64,000 nt of DNA, taken from positions 372,001-436,000 of the forward strand of contig CAVVVP010000003.1 in assembly GCA_963751695.1 (NCBI GenBank), given 5' to 3'. This stretch comes from SZUA-22 sp963751695 (lineage in GTDB: Bacteria > Bacteroidota > Ignavibacteria > Ignavibacteriales > Melioribacteraceae). This document shows positions 9,122 through 17,537 of this stretch, in pieces. Both the position numbers and the translations under genes were made by a program. Position 1 is the first letter of the stretch. Every line of letters begins with the position of its first letter. The notes beneath the pieces were generated by a model that saw nothing but the letters and a program-made list of their open reading frames with translations, did not search any database and was not told the DNA's origin.

Positions 9122-9346
9122 TTACCAGTAGAGCGCAGCAAGTGTTGTGATTGCATGAAATGCAACAAAATAGAAATAACCAAAAATTAGCACTTTATAC
9201 CAAAAACGGTGGCGCTTTTTACTCAGATCAATAGCATTGCTTTTCCTTATAATGATCATGCCAATTAGAAAGAAAAAACCACCGACTCCATATAGGTAGA
9301 GAAAGGGAAGCCAGGTATGTGTGATTGATGGCATATTGATGCTCAA
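9122..9346 (-). CDS. Small two-helix membrane protein paired with the SSS symporter
   Basis: 74 residues with two hydrophobic segments (about 13-33 and 48-68) joined by a basic loop (RKSNAIDLSKKRHRFWYK). It lies directly upstream of the symporter gene with a 3-base gap, so translational coupling is likely. The start may be TTG at 9346 or ATG at 9334, which would shorten it by four residues. Small membrane partners of SSS carriers are known in other families, for example YhdT with PanF. By analogy this may be an accessory subunit, but I recognise no named family. Confidence 0.6.
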   Translation of the reverse strand: MSINMPSITHTWLPFLYLYGVGGFFFLIGMIIIRKSNAIDLSKKRHRFWYKVLIFGYFYFVAFHAITTLAALYW

Positions 9347-9409
9347 GCTTAAGTTTGAATATAATTACCCAAAATTAAGGAAGGATATCTTTACTTGCAA
9401 ATCAAAAGA

Positions 9410-9793
9410 TTACTCAATTTTTGAGTAAGCTTTCATTCCACCCAGAACATTAGTTGCATTAAAACCGTTCTCAGTTAGAATTACTGTAGCCCTTTTAGAG
9501 CGATTTCCGGAACGGCAAACTACTGCGATATGGTGATTTTGTTTGTATTTGGTTAGTTCGTCTAATCTATCTTCCAAATCATCAACTGGAATATTTATTG
9601 CGCTTTTAATTTGTCCCCACTCTCCAGATAACTCAGATGGTTTTCTAACATCTAGAACAACCAGAAGAGAGTCTGTTGAAATTGAAGTGCTTAATTGAGT
9701 AGCAGAAATATCCTTCGTAACAACGCTGCTGGTTGAACAAGCGGATATAATTAACAAGAGTATGAATATACTAGCAACCAGAAAATTCTTCAT
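9410..9793 (-). CDS. Rhodanese-like lipoprotein
   Basis: 127 residues. The lipoprotein signal has LLIISACS with the acylated Cys at residue 19. The mature part is a single rhodanese domain: LVVLDVRKPSELSGEWGQIKSAINIP, then the active-site loop VVCRSGNRSKRA, where the CRSGNRS segment holds the catalytic cysteine. It could carry persulphide sulphur or act as a redox/sulphur sensor at the outer face of a membrane. The substrate is unknown. It is transcribed leftward, 8 bases from the T9SS-secreted repeat protein, so the two may share a transcript. Confidence 0.9.
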   Translation of the reverse strand: MKNFLVASIFILLLIISACSTSSVVTKDISATQLSTSISTDSLLVVLDVRKPSELSGEWGQIKSAINIPVDDLEDRLDELTKYKQNHHIAVVCRSGNRSKRATVILTENGFNATNVLGGMKAYSKIE

Positions 9794-9801
9794 GTCATTT
9801 C

Positions 9802-12075
9802 CTATTTAAGCAATAGCATTTTTTTTGAGATAACCTTGTTTTGAAAATGGATCGAGTAAAAATAAACACCACTTGCCAAACTTGCCCCGTTAAATAATAT
9901 TCTGTGATTTCCTTCTTTCTGATAATCATTTAGCAAATCAGAGACTGTTTCACCAAGCACATTTGATATCCTAATTCTAACATTTCCGCTTTTGGGAAGG
10001 GAATATAAAATCGTCGTTGTTGGATTAAACGGATTTGGATAATTTTGTTGCAGCTCAAACTTCGCTGGCAAATTGCCTTCACCTTCAACATCAGTTGTAA
10101 TTAGTGATTTCAATGTTCGGAAAACAAATTTGTCTTCTGATGTTATAGGTCTTTGCGTAAATATGTAATTTGTGTCCCCAGCTGCTGGCATTGCTAGGGC
10201 CGACCCCTCATACTCATTTCTTAAACTAGCATGATACTGAGGAAAGGTGGTCGCATATTTTTGCGGAGTAAGCAGTCCTACCTCTTCATTTGGATCCCAT
10301 CTTAAATTGTCCAATGATCCGGACTCAAGAATAACTAGATCGATTTTTTCTCCATCAGTCAAATTCCACGCGTAGAATGGACACTTGACTACCTTTTGGC
10401 CTGTTACGTTATAGGCCGAGTCTAAAACTTCTGTATACTTACCATCTGCTAAAGTATCAGTATTTCCCCAAATGATAGCAACATCAATCGGAGCTAATTC
10501 CTTTAATCCAAAACCTGTTCCAACAGAAAAATCAATATTAGTTCCGCTATTATTAACCATATAAGAGCGTTCTAAATCAAGTATAAACTTAAATTTTGGA
10601 TTTAACTCAACAGCGACACCTTCGAACTCTTCTGTTAAGTAAAACACACCCTCCCCTTTGTCAATAGGGAAGTTCTCGATTACAGTTGTCTCTTTTGTTT
10701 TGTTTTTTATTAAAGCACTAGAATTAAACTCATCAACGATATTGAAAGAAATTTCGTAATTATCTCCTGTCATCATTGTTGAGTCGATTACATGAACATA
10801 GAATCTGCTTGTTGAGGCTCCATCAGTATGTTCAACTGTTTTAGATTGAATAACTCCTTGCGGAAAGATTGGGGAAACGGTTTTTGCCATTATATCATAG
10901 TCATCAAACTCACCCCAGCTTGACCAAGTTACAATCAGTTCGTTGTCGTTGGTTACAACAACATCGGGTTCCCATTGATAACTATCAGTGTATTCGTTTA
11001 TTTTGGTTTCAAAAGAGAGTGCAGTAAGGTTTTTGTCTAAAATTTTATAATAAATACCTTCCCTGCTGCCATCTTGTTGCCAACTAGACCAGAATACCGC
11101 AAGGTTTCCATCATTCATTTTCTCAATTTTTGATAACCACTGGTAATTTACCGTGGTGCTATTAATTAAAACTTCTCCGCCAACTTTTTCTCCAAGGGCG
11201 CCAAATTTCTGAGCATAAATGCCCCCCCAATGACCATCTTGATCCCAACTGCACCAAGTAAAGGTAAAGGAGAGATCATCATTTGTTTCAACATCAGCGA
11301 ACCATTGATAGTTTTTTGTGTATGTGTTAACAAGAAACTCTTCTTTAGAAACACTTCCATCTCCGTTAAAGATCTTAGCATATATATCGTAACCTGGACT
11401 TGCTGATCCGTCATTAACTGTTTTCCAAGACTCCCAAGCCACAATAAAGCTTCCATTATAAAAATGTTCTATTGTTGGTCTGCCCTGTCCATTTGTGGTT
11501 GTTCCGTTAACTAATATCTCTTCGCCAAGTTTATTCCCATCGGCATCATATCTTTGCATAAAAATATCTTTTAGATCAACTTGATTCCAAGATTCCCAAA
11601 CAACAACATAGCTGCCATCAGTATGCATTGAGACCTCGGGTTTGGTTTGAGAATTTACTGTAGTTGTATTAATTAAAAATTCCCCTCCAACAGGTAAGTT
11701 CCCTTTATATAACCGACCCTTTACATCAAATATAGATTCAAAATCTTCTGTATGTGATGCCCAAACAACAACAAAACTTCCATTACCATTCATCGCAAGG
11801 GCTGGGCGTTCTTGCTCGTTCGTAGTAATCTCATTAACTAAAGTTTCTTCGCCAACTTTGTTATTGTTGGAATTAAATTGTTGAAAATAAATATCACTTT
11901 TTGAATTTGTGCTGACTTGATTTTCAGAATCCCAAACAATAACATAGTTGCCATCACTATCTCTTGCAATTTGAGGATCGCGCTGTGTGGTATCGATTTC
12001 TGTATTTACTAAAAATTCTGTTTGCGAAAATATTGTTGATGCTAAAAGAAACCATATTATGCTTAACTTTTTCAT
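9802..12075 (-). CDS. Type IX-secreted protein with seven WxS-type repeats
   Basis: 757 residues. Signal peptide (MKKLSIIWFLLASTIFSQ), then seven about 50-residue repeats through roughly residue 375, each with an (F/L/I)(L/I)N start, a Q near position 10 and a VVW/WxSW-type end (for example VVVWESWNQ, WASHTE, TWSSWG). Seven such repeats suggest a seven-bladed beta-propeller. A middle region without obvious repeats follows. The C-terminus is a Por/type IX sorting domain with NYPNPFNPTTTI and ends in MLLLK. It is therefore probably exported across the outer membrane by T9SS and either released or anchored. Ligand unknown. Strong Shine-Dalgarno (GGGGGAGAT) at the start. Confidence 0.88.
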   Translation of the reverse strand: MKKLSIIWFLLASTIFSQTEFLVNTEIDTTQRDPQIARDSDGNYVIVWDSENQVSTNSKSDIYFQQFNSNNNKVGEETLVNEITTNEQERPALAMNGNGSFVVVWASHTEDFESIFDVKGRLYKGNLPVGGEFLINTTTVNSQTKPEVSMHTDGSYVVVWESWNQVDLKDIFMQRYDADGNKLGEEILVNGTTTNGQGRPTIEHFYNGSFIVAWESWKTVNDGSASPGYDIYAKIFNGDGSVSKEEFLVNTYTKNYQWFADVETNDDLSFTFTWCSWDQDGHWGGIYAQKFGALGEKVGGEVLINSTTVNYQWLSKIEKMNDGNLAVFWSSWQQDGSREGIYYKILDKNLTALSFETKINEYTDSYQWEPDVVVTNDNELIVTWSSWGEFDDYDIMAKTVSPIFPQGVIQSKTVEHTDGASTSRFYVHVIDSTMMTGDNYEISFNIVDEFNSSALIKNKTKETTVIENFPIDKGEGVFYLTEEFEGVAVELNPKFKFILDLERSYMVNNSGTNIDFSVGTGFGLKELAPIDVAIIWGNTDTLADGKYTEVLDSAYNVTGQKVVKCPFYAWNLTDGEKIDLVILESGSLDNLRWDPNEEVGLLTPQKYATTFPQYHASLRNEYEGSALAMPAAGDTNYIFTQRPITSEDKFVFRTLKSLITTDVEGEGNLPAKFELQQNYPNPFNPTTTILYSLPKSGNVRIRISNVLGETVSDLLNDYQKEGNHRILFNGASLASGVYFYSIHFQNKVISKKMLLLK
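10930..12020 (-). repeat. Seven degenerate protein repeats within the T9SS-secreted gene
   Basis: Seven repeat units of about 50 codons each, recognised by the (F/L/I)(L/I)N-x-T-x-N/S-x-Q-x-P/D pattern near the start of each unit and a hydrophobic-W-x-S end. They appear as LVNTEIDTTQRDP, LVNEITTNEQERP, LINTTTVNSQTKP, LVNGTTTNGQGRP, LVNTYTKNYQWFA, LINSTTVNYQWLS and KINEYTDSYQWEP. Boundaries are approximate. The last three share a YQW segment, suggesting recent duplication within the array. Confidence 0.75.
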
Positions 12076-12083
12076 ATCTCCCC

Positions 12084-12749
12084 CTATCTCATTTGAAAGT
12101 CTTGTAGCGGATATGAGCTAGCATCACTTAAATTATAGTGCCACCATTCTGCACCATAACTACGCAATCCAGCCACATTTACCATGGCGTTGTAAAGCAA
12201 TTCTCTATTATTCAAAACCTCCGGAGGAAGATCATTGTTACTATGAGAAGCTGCAATGCTGAAATCATCGAACTCCGTAGGCATTTCCAGCTCTTCTCCA
12301 GTTGAAAGGTCAACTAGTGTTACATCTATTGCTCCTCCCCTATTATGCATTGAGCCGCTGGCTGGATCAGCTATGTATATTGGGTTTGAATACAAAGCAA
12401 AGAAAAGATACTGAATTGCTCTAGGACGATATCCATCCCAGATCTTTATACCAATTCCATTAGGGTAGTCTTTTCCATTATGTGTCGTAACCGATCTCAA
12501 ATGGTCTTGAGCCAGCTTGAGAGCATTTGCCATTTTTAACAACACCAGACTTTCATTACATGAATAAAATTTGGGAAGAGGGAGATCCCCTTCGTCCGGA
12601 ATATTAAGAAAACTGTGATTTGGTGTAGAATATCTTAGATCAATTGCTATGTCTGGAATAAGGTCTTTTGGATTCACCAACTCATCATCTCCAGATTGAG
12701 CAAATAAGAGTGGTGATATTAGTACAAAAACAAAAATTTTTAATTTCAT
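12084..12749 (-). CDS. D-alanyl-D-alanine dipeptidase (VanX/DdpX family, M15D)
   Basis: Hydrolyses D-Ala-D-Ala, releasing D-alanine from wall peptides. 221 residues with a signal peptide (MKLKIFVFVLISPLLFAQ), so it is exported. Seen: the zinc-site pattern MHNRGGAIDVTL (His and Asp ligands) and the C-terminal GAEWWHYNL (Glu catalytic, His ligand), with IWDGYRPRAIQ upstream. VanX of resistance clusters is cytoplasmic, whereas this one is secreted, so peptide salvage is likelier than glycopeptide resistance. No vanH/vanA is nearby. 8 bases separate it from the downstream T9SS gene. Confidence 0.92.
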   Translation of the reverse strand: MKLKIFVFVLISPLLFAQSGDDELVNPKDLIPDIAIDLRYSTPNHSFLNIPDEGDLPLPKFYSCNESLVLLKMANALKLAQDHLRSVTTHNGKDYPNGIGIKIWDGYRPRAIQYLFFALYSNPIYIADPASGSMHNRGGAIDVTLVDLSTGEELEMPTEFDDFSIAASHSNNDLPPEVLNNRELLYNAMVNVAGLRSYGAEWWHYNLSDASSYPLQDFQMR

Positions 12750-12845
12750 TTTATTTCCTGCTTCAATTGTAATTGAAAACCATCTATTGAAAAATATTGA
12801 AATAGATTTTTAAATAACACCTAAAAGTATTACATATAGAAGGCT

Positions 12846-12918
12846 TGTTGCTGAAACCAATGAAAAACAAGAAATTAATAGGGAATATTCAGATTGGGAT
12901 AGAACTATTTCAGCAACA
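12846..12918. repeat. Inverted repeat, 11-base perfect arms
   Basis: Arms TGTTGCTGAAA (12846-12856) and TTTCAGCAACA (12908-12918) are exact reverse complements separated by 51 bases. The right arm overlaps the end of the DUF1501 gene. It could fold as a long-loop hairpin at the 3' end of that transcript, but there is no clear uridine tract, so I do not call a terminator. Chance cannot be excluded. Confidence 0.35.
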
Positions 12919-14434
12919 TCATTTTTATAGTTCGTCTGTAAGTTCCTGACTCAAGATTTGCATAGTACACACCGCTTGCATATTTACTTCCATCAAAGAA
13001 AGCAGAGTATTCCCCAGCTTCTTTATACCCTTGATCAAGGATTTTTACTAAAACTCCATTTGCATCATATACTTTCAGGGCAAATGATTGTGGCAGTCTA
13101 AGTGTGTAGTTAATTTGTGTTCCTGGATTAAACGGGTTAGGATAATTCTGCATAAGGTCGAATGAGCTAGGACCACCAGAACTAATATTCTTTACTGAAA
13201 TTAGCGGGAGGGATTCAAAGCTTTTAAACATAATATCATCCATTGCTCCTGGTTGGACACCAAGCTGATCACGTAGAAGTGATGAGTAGACTTGTCTAAA
13301 ATCAATTTTGTATTTATTATCCCCGCTTCTATCAAGGTCACTCAGATCTGGATTACCGCCAAAAACTCCACCATTAACACCTTGACCAATTACAAATAAT
13401 GGTGCTGCTGAACCATGGTCAGTGCCGGCACTTCCATTTTGTTCAACCGTTCTTCCGAATTCAGAAAATGTCATCAGCACTACTCTATCTGCTACACCAA
13501 GTCTCTCAAGGTCAAGTTGAAACGCGCCAACTGCCTCAGAAAGAGTGTTAAGCAAATTTGAATGTCGGCCAAGCTGATTTGAATGAGTATCAAACCCACC
13601 CATTGATGTTAAATATACAGGTGTTTCCATTCCTCCACCTACAAGTTCTGCCACTATCGCTAGTTGATCAGCTAGATTAGAGTTTGGATAGTTAACTTTA
13701 TTTTGAACAGTGTCCGCTTTTTCTTTAATTATCTCAGCATACTTTATTGACCTTGCAGCAATTTCTTTTATATATCTTAATTGGTTTCCGGCAATTGTAT
13801 CAGGCGGCGGATCTGTATCGGCAGAACTCCCTTCTATTAACTGATAGAATTGGTTGGGGTCTTCAAATGAAACTCCCATTGAACCACCTTGACAAGTACA
13901 TTTTAGCAGAGATGATTGTGTTGATCCAAGCTGAATTGCCATTGGATGATCCATATTGTAAGTAGAATCGCCAACAACAGAGTGCCCTAGATATCTGCCT
14001 ATCCAACCATCCGTAATATATTGATCAGATTCGGATGCGGAAAGCCAGATATCAGTAGACCTAAAGTGAGATCGATTCTGAGAGGGATATCCTACATTTT
14101 GAACGATAGCGAGTTTACCATCTTGATATAAATCATGAAACTCATTCATTGATGGATGTAGCCCTGTTAGTCCATCCAACCGAAGCGCGTCTCTTTTTCT
14201 AATTGCTATTTGTGGTCTCTTCTGATAGTAAATATCATCTTCAATTGGAACTACTGTATTCAGTCCATCATTACCACCACTAAGTTGAAGAAGCACAAGC
14301 ACTTTTCCGTCAAGTGCGGCATTCTTTAAAACTGAATCAGCAAAAGCTCTAATTGGTGTGTTCCCTAGTGTTAAAGAGACTGAACCAAGTCCGGAAATTA
14401 TTCCAATATTTTTTAGAAATTCTCTTCTTTCCAT
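12905..14434 (-). CDS. DUF1501 family protein with type IX sorting domain
   Basis: 509 residues. The N-terminus MERREFLKN followed by a hydrophobic stretch resembles a twin-arginine (Tat) signal (RRxFLK). The core matches DUF1501: VLLQLSGGNDGLNTVVP near residues 46-62, then SRSHFRST-like QNRSHFRSTDIW, VVLMTFSEFGRTVEQNGSAGTDHG, which are the conserved blocks of this sulfatase-like family. The C-terminus has NYPNPFNPGTQINY, a T9SS sorting domain. The DUF1501 core may be an alkaline-phosphatase-fold hydrolase. It starts 10 bases after the DUF1800 gene, so they form one operon, as widely seen. Tat export followed by T9SS secretion is inferred. Confidence 0.9.
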   Translation of the reverse strand: MERREFLKNIGIISGLGSVSLTLGNTPIRAFADSVLKNAALDGKVLVLLQLSGGNDGLNTVVPIEDDIYYQKRPQIAIRKRDALRLDGLTGLHPSMNEFHDLYQDGKLAIVQNVGYPSQNRSHFRSTDIWLSASESDQYITDGWIGRYLGHSVVGDSTYNMDHPMAIQLGSTQSSLLKCTCQGGSMGVSFEDPNQFYQLIEGSSADTDPPPDTIAGNQLRYIKEIAARSIKYAEIIKEKADTVQNKVNYPNSNLADQLAIVAELVGGGMETPVYLTSMGGFDTHSNQLGRHSNLLNTLSEAVGAFQLDLERLGVADRVVLMTFSEFGRTVEQNGSAGTDHGSAAPLFVIGQGVNGGVFGGNPDLSDLDRSGDNKYKIDFRQVYSSLLRDQLGVQPGAMDDIMFKSFESLPLISVKNISSGGPSSFDLMQNYPNPFNPGTQINYTLRLPQSFALKVYDANGVLVKILDQGYKEAGEYSAFFDGSKYASGVYYANLESGTYRRTIKMMLLK

Positions 14435-14444
14435 TATTAACCTT

Positions 14445-15809
14445 TTACGAAAGCTGGTATTCTGAAAGTCTCAACAGAGCTTTGAATAACTCCACAAGTC
14501 TTGCTTCGGCATTCTCGTTGTATGTAGACCAATCATAGACTTCGGCACCATCTAACAAGATTTCCAACAGATACTCTTTTCTGTTTTCTGTTATCGTATA
14601 TTGAAGAAACACTTTGGTTGCGTCCTCTACAAATTGCTGAGCATTCTCTGCGCTTTCATAACTTCTGGCATACTCAATAATATTCAGATCTGATCTAGAT
14701 CCATCAATTATTCTATCGGTAAATGTGTTTCTTGCAGGAAGAGTGTTTGTGCTTATCCAAATCTTATCTCCAGGCCAGCCTGCAACATTTGGTGGTGAAA
14801 AAACAGTTTGGTTGAGTTGATTAGCTAAAACTCTTATATATTCATAATCTGGATTTTCAAGCTTTAACTGTTTATGAAGTCCAATTATAAGTTCAACCGG
14901 ACTTTTAATTTTTGCTCCTATTATTTCATCACTGTAGAACATTGTAGATTTCAAAAGTGTTGATAAAACCGGCTTCAGCTCATAATTGTTTTCACGAAAT
15001 ATCTGAGCAAGATCGGCAACGTATGTCTCGTTCACTTCAAAATGAACAAACTCTTTGAAAAGCTTTCGACAGATAAAATTTGCAGTTTCTTGCTGAGTAA
15101 AAATTATTTCGACTATATCTTCATGGTTAAAATTTCCTGATTGACCCATAAATGTTTTGTTCGTATCATCAAATCTTTCGGAGTTGAAATAGGATGACAG
15201 ACCTTCTACTTGCCAACCAGTAAGCGCACGAGCTGCTTCTGAAATATCCGTTTCGCTGTAGTTTCCAATTCCAATAGTAAAAAGCTCTAAAAGTTCTCTC
15301 GCATAATTTTCATTCGGATCAGATGATCTATTTTTTGTTCCATCTAAATAGATAAGCATTGCCGGGTCAGATGTAACTGCTTTTGTAAATTCTTTGAAAT
15401 TTCCGAAACAATTATCTCTAAATAGTTTATTCTGCCAATACATTCTTTGAGGAAGATCGACCACTGACATCTCGCTGACAAAATGGTTGTGCCAGAAAAG
15501 AACCATTTTTTCCTTAAATGAATGCCCCTGTGTTAACATTAAGTTAAACCACCAGAATGTGAGTTCGTAACCTCGGACATTGCTGTTGGTATTAGAGGTA
15601 TCCGAAACCCAAAAGCCTGGGCTTTGAGGAGTTTCCGTATTACTTAGCAGATAATTATCTACAAAATCATCAATTGTCATCGAGAGTGCAAAATCGAGAT
15701 CATCTTTTGTATAGCCAAACAAAGCCCTCGAAAGAAGATGCGCTGCTGATCTTTCATCCCATGCGGCTACTTTTTGCAGTCCACTACTCAATTGTGTGGT
15801 TGATATCAT
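14445..15809 (-). CDS. DUF1800 family protein
   Basis: 454 residues. Typical DUF1800 blocks are present: AAHLLSRALFGYT near the N-terminus, EKMVLFWHNHFVSE (about residues 100-113), NENYARELLELFTIGIGNYSE, ARALTGWQ and a late SPPNVAGWPGDKIWIST. No signal peptide is visible, which is usual for this family despite its association with exported partners. It precedes DUF1501 with a 10-base gap. The pair is common in Bacteroidota and Planctomycetes. No biochemical activity is established for either that I know of. Confidence 0.93.
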   Translation of the reverse strand: MISTTQLSSGLQKVAAWDERSAAHLLSRALFGYTKDDLDFALSMTIDDFVDNYLLSNTETPQSPGFWVSDTSNTNSNVRGYELTFWWFNLMLTQGHSFKEKMVLFWHNHFVSEMSVVDLPQRMYWQNKLFRDNCFGNFKEFTKAVTSDPAMLIYLDGTKNRSSDPNENYARELLELFTIGIGNYSETDISEAARALTGWQVEGLSSYFNSERFDDTNKTFMGQSGNFNHEDIVEIIFTQQETANFICRKLFKEFVHFEVNETYVADLAQIFRENNYELKPVLSTLLKSTMFYSDEIIGAKIKSPVELIIGLHKQLKLENPDYEYIRVLANQLNQTVFSPPNVAGWPGDKIWISTNTLPARNTFTDRIIDGSRSDLNIIEYARSYESAENAQQFVEDATKVFLQYTITENRKEYLLEILLDGAEVYDWSTYNENAEARLVELFKALLRLSEYQLS

Positions 15810-16050
15810 AAATTAATTTTTATTCGTTCGAGTTTTATTCAAAACCTGTGATGAAAATCACAATTTTAATGCCACGAGATAGGTGTGTTAGTAATGTTTT
15901 ATTTTAGAAATTATTAAGATATCGATCGTAATTCTGATTATCATATTCGAATAATTACACGTAAATATTACACATTGTCCGAATTAAGGATAACAAGGGT
16001 GCTTTTAGAAAGATACAGTTTTAATATGAAATCTTTTAAAAGAAAAAAGT

Positions 16051-16073
16051 TCCCCACCAAATAATGGTGGGGA
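16051..16073 (-). terminator. Rho-independent terminator after the outer-membrane barrel gene
   Basis: Stem CCCCACCA (16052-16059) pairs with TGGTGGGG (16065-16072), loop of five. On the minus strand it is followed by AACTTTTTTC. It lies 23 bases past the stop of the barrel gene at 16096. Confidence 0.88.
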
Positions 16074-16095
16074 GAAATTTCAATAAAAATTGTGA

Positions 16096-17349
16096 TTAGA
16101 ATGCATAACTTGCTGATATATAACTAAAGGTTGCGCCTCCTCCTCCAATATTATTTAATCCTTGTCTGAGAACATCTTCATTTACACTTGCATCAAGTGA
16201 AAATCCACCAAACCTAAAACCGAGTCCCATTGTAAATCCACCTTCAGATGGTGAAAACGAGGTTCGAATACTTTCATTTTTCTCAGTAATACTGGCTTGA
16301 GATTCTGTGCTAATTTGACTTGTTCTAACTTGATATCCAATTCTAGCAACGAACCATTCTATTAAATACCATTCAGCTCCAAGATTCCACACTGGAAAGG
16401 AAAATGCTGAAGATTCAAGGTTGGGTGATACTCCCGGAATTTCGGGATCAGTGGAAGAAACATTATCAAACAATAAACCTCCGGAGAATAAAAATTCTTC
16501 AAGGGTATATACGAAACCAACTCCGAAACGAAGTACGGTATAGGATGTTAGGTCTGTTGTAGTGACTCCACCAACATCACCTATTTGTGCTGTGCCAGAA
16601 CTACTTAATAGACCAAAAATCGGAACTAATGCAACTTTGGGAGAAAAGTTTATAAACATTCTAGCATTTAAATCAATTACTGTCTGGCTGAATTCTGTAT
16701 CATTGACATTCGGAGCTTCCTTTGTAGAGCTAGGAAAAATCATATTAAGTGAGGCATCTAAACTCAGATTGCGGCCAATTAGACCAACATAACCAGCTTG
16801 TACCCCGATTTGACTCGCTGCTGAAGAATATTGATTTCCATTAGCTAAATTATTTTCGCTATTTGTGGAGGCATACGAAAGACCCAGCCCAAAATTGTGG
16901 TTTCCCGCGGTAAATACACCCATAAAAACTAAGTTATTATCAAGATTAATCACTGGTAGCGCTCCACCAAGTGAATTTATCTGATCAACTATATCAAAGG
17001 GATCCAAACGAGCAATTCCCATTCCATTGTAGTCATTTCTTACAAAATATCCACCAAGAGTTAAGTTGTTGTTTACTTTGAAATTAGCAGCAAGAAACTG
17101 ACCCTCACCTCCGCTACCGAAATCATCTCCATTAGATGATCCAATATCCCCATAAACAAAATTGCTGAATTTAGCAGACCAAGCTGTATTATTAGAGATA
17201 AAATACGGATCAGTTATATATGGACTATTTCCCATGCTTAGTACCCTAGCATATCCACCTGTTCTATCTACATCTTTTCCATACTGAGCAAAAAGAAGGT
17301 TAAAGGATAAAAGCATTAAGATTCCTACAAAAGTTAGTTTTTTTAACAT
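16096..17349 (-). CDS. Outer-membrane beta-barrel protein, PorV/FadL-like
   Basis: 417 residues. Signal peptide (MLKKLTFVGILMLLSFNLLFAQ), then a Gly-rich start (RTGGYARVLSMGNSPYITDPYFISNN) that matches the N-terminal pattern of PorV/UPF0164-type barrels, with conserved ARxxxMGN and DP...NP-like turns. The remaining length shows alternating hydrophobic strands ending in an aromatic C-terminus (ISASYAF) as in BamA-assembled barrels. PorV is the T9SS outer-membrane shuttle component, but I cannot tell PorV from PorQ or a FadL-like transporter from sequence alone. Upstream RBS is GGAGGAAA. Confidence 0.68.
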   Translation of the reverse strand: MLKKLTFVGILMLLSFNLLFAQYGKDVDRTGGYARVLSMGNSPYITDPYFISNNTAWSAKFSNFVYGDIGSSNGDDFGSGGEGQFLAANFKVNNNLTLGGYFVRNDYNGMGIARLDPFDIVDQINSLGGALPVINLDNNLVFMGVFTAGNHNFGLGLSYASTNSENNLANGNQYSSAASQIGVQAGYVGLIGRNLSLDASLNMIFPSSTKEAPNVNDTEFSQTVIDLNARMFINFSPKVALVPIFGLLSSSGTAQIGDVGGVTTTDLTSYTVLRFGVGFVYTLEEFLFSGGLLFDNVSSTDPEIPGVSPNLESSAFSFPVWNLGAEWYLIEWFVARIGYQVRTSQISTESQASITEKNESIRTSFSPSEGGFTMGLGFRFGGFSLDASVNEDVLRQGLNNIGGGGATFSYISASYAF

Positions 17350-17515
17350 ATTTCCTCCATTTTATGAAATATTTCATGTTTGTTTTATTCCTCGGTGTAC
17401 AAATACTTTGCCAAGTTGTGATTTGAAGCACAATCACAGATGCTTGGAAAAGCTCTTTTAAAAAAATTCCTTGTTTCGGACTAAAATGAAAGAATTATAT
17501 TTATGATCCGTTCTA

Positions 17516-17528
17516 TTTAGTATATTCG
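17516..17528 (+). promoter_or_regulatory. Promoter-like element TTTAGTATATTCG
   Basis: The core TAGTATATT(T/C)G also occurs upstream of the genes starting at 34436 and near 61994, and resembles the TAnnTTTG -7 element described for Bacteroidota-type promoters. Only 9 bases separate it from the TTG start of the MFS gene, so either the transcript is nearly leaderless or the true start is further downstream. No clear -33 element is seen. Confidence 0.35.
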
Positions 17529-17537
17529 CATCTTCAC

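Noticed and set aside
12084..12749. Vancomycin resistance role for the VanX-like gene
   Set aside because: The protein is secreted and no vanH, vanA or vanS/R genes are nearby; salvage is the simpler reading.
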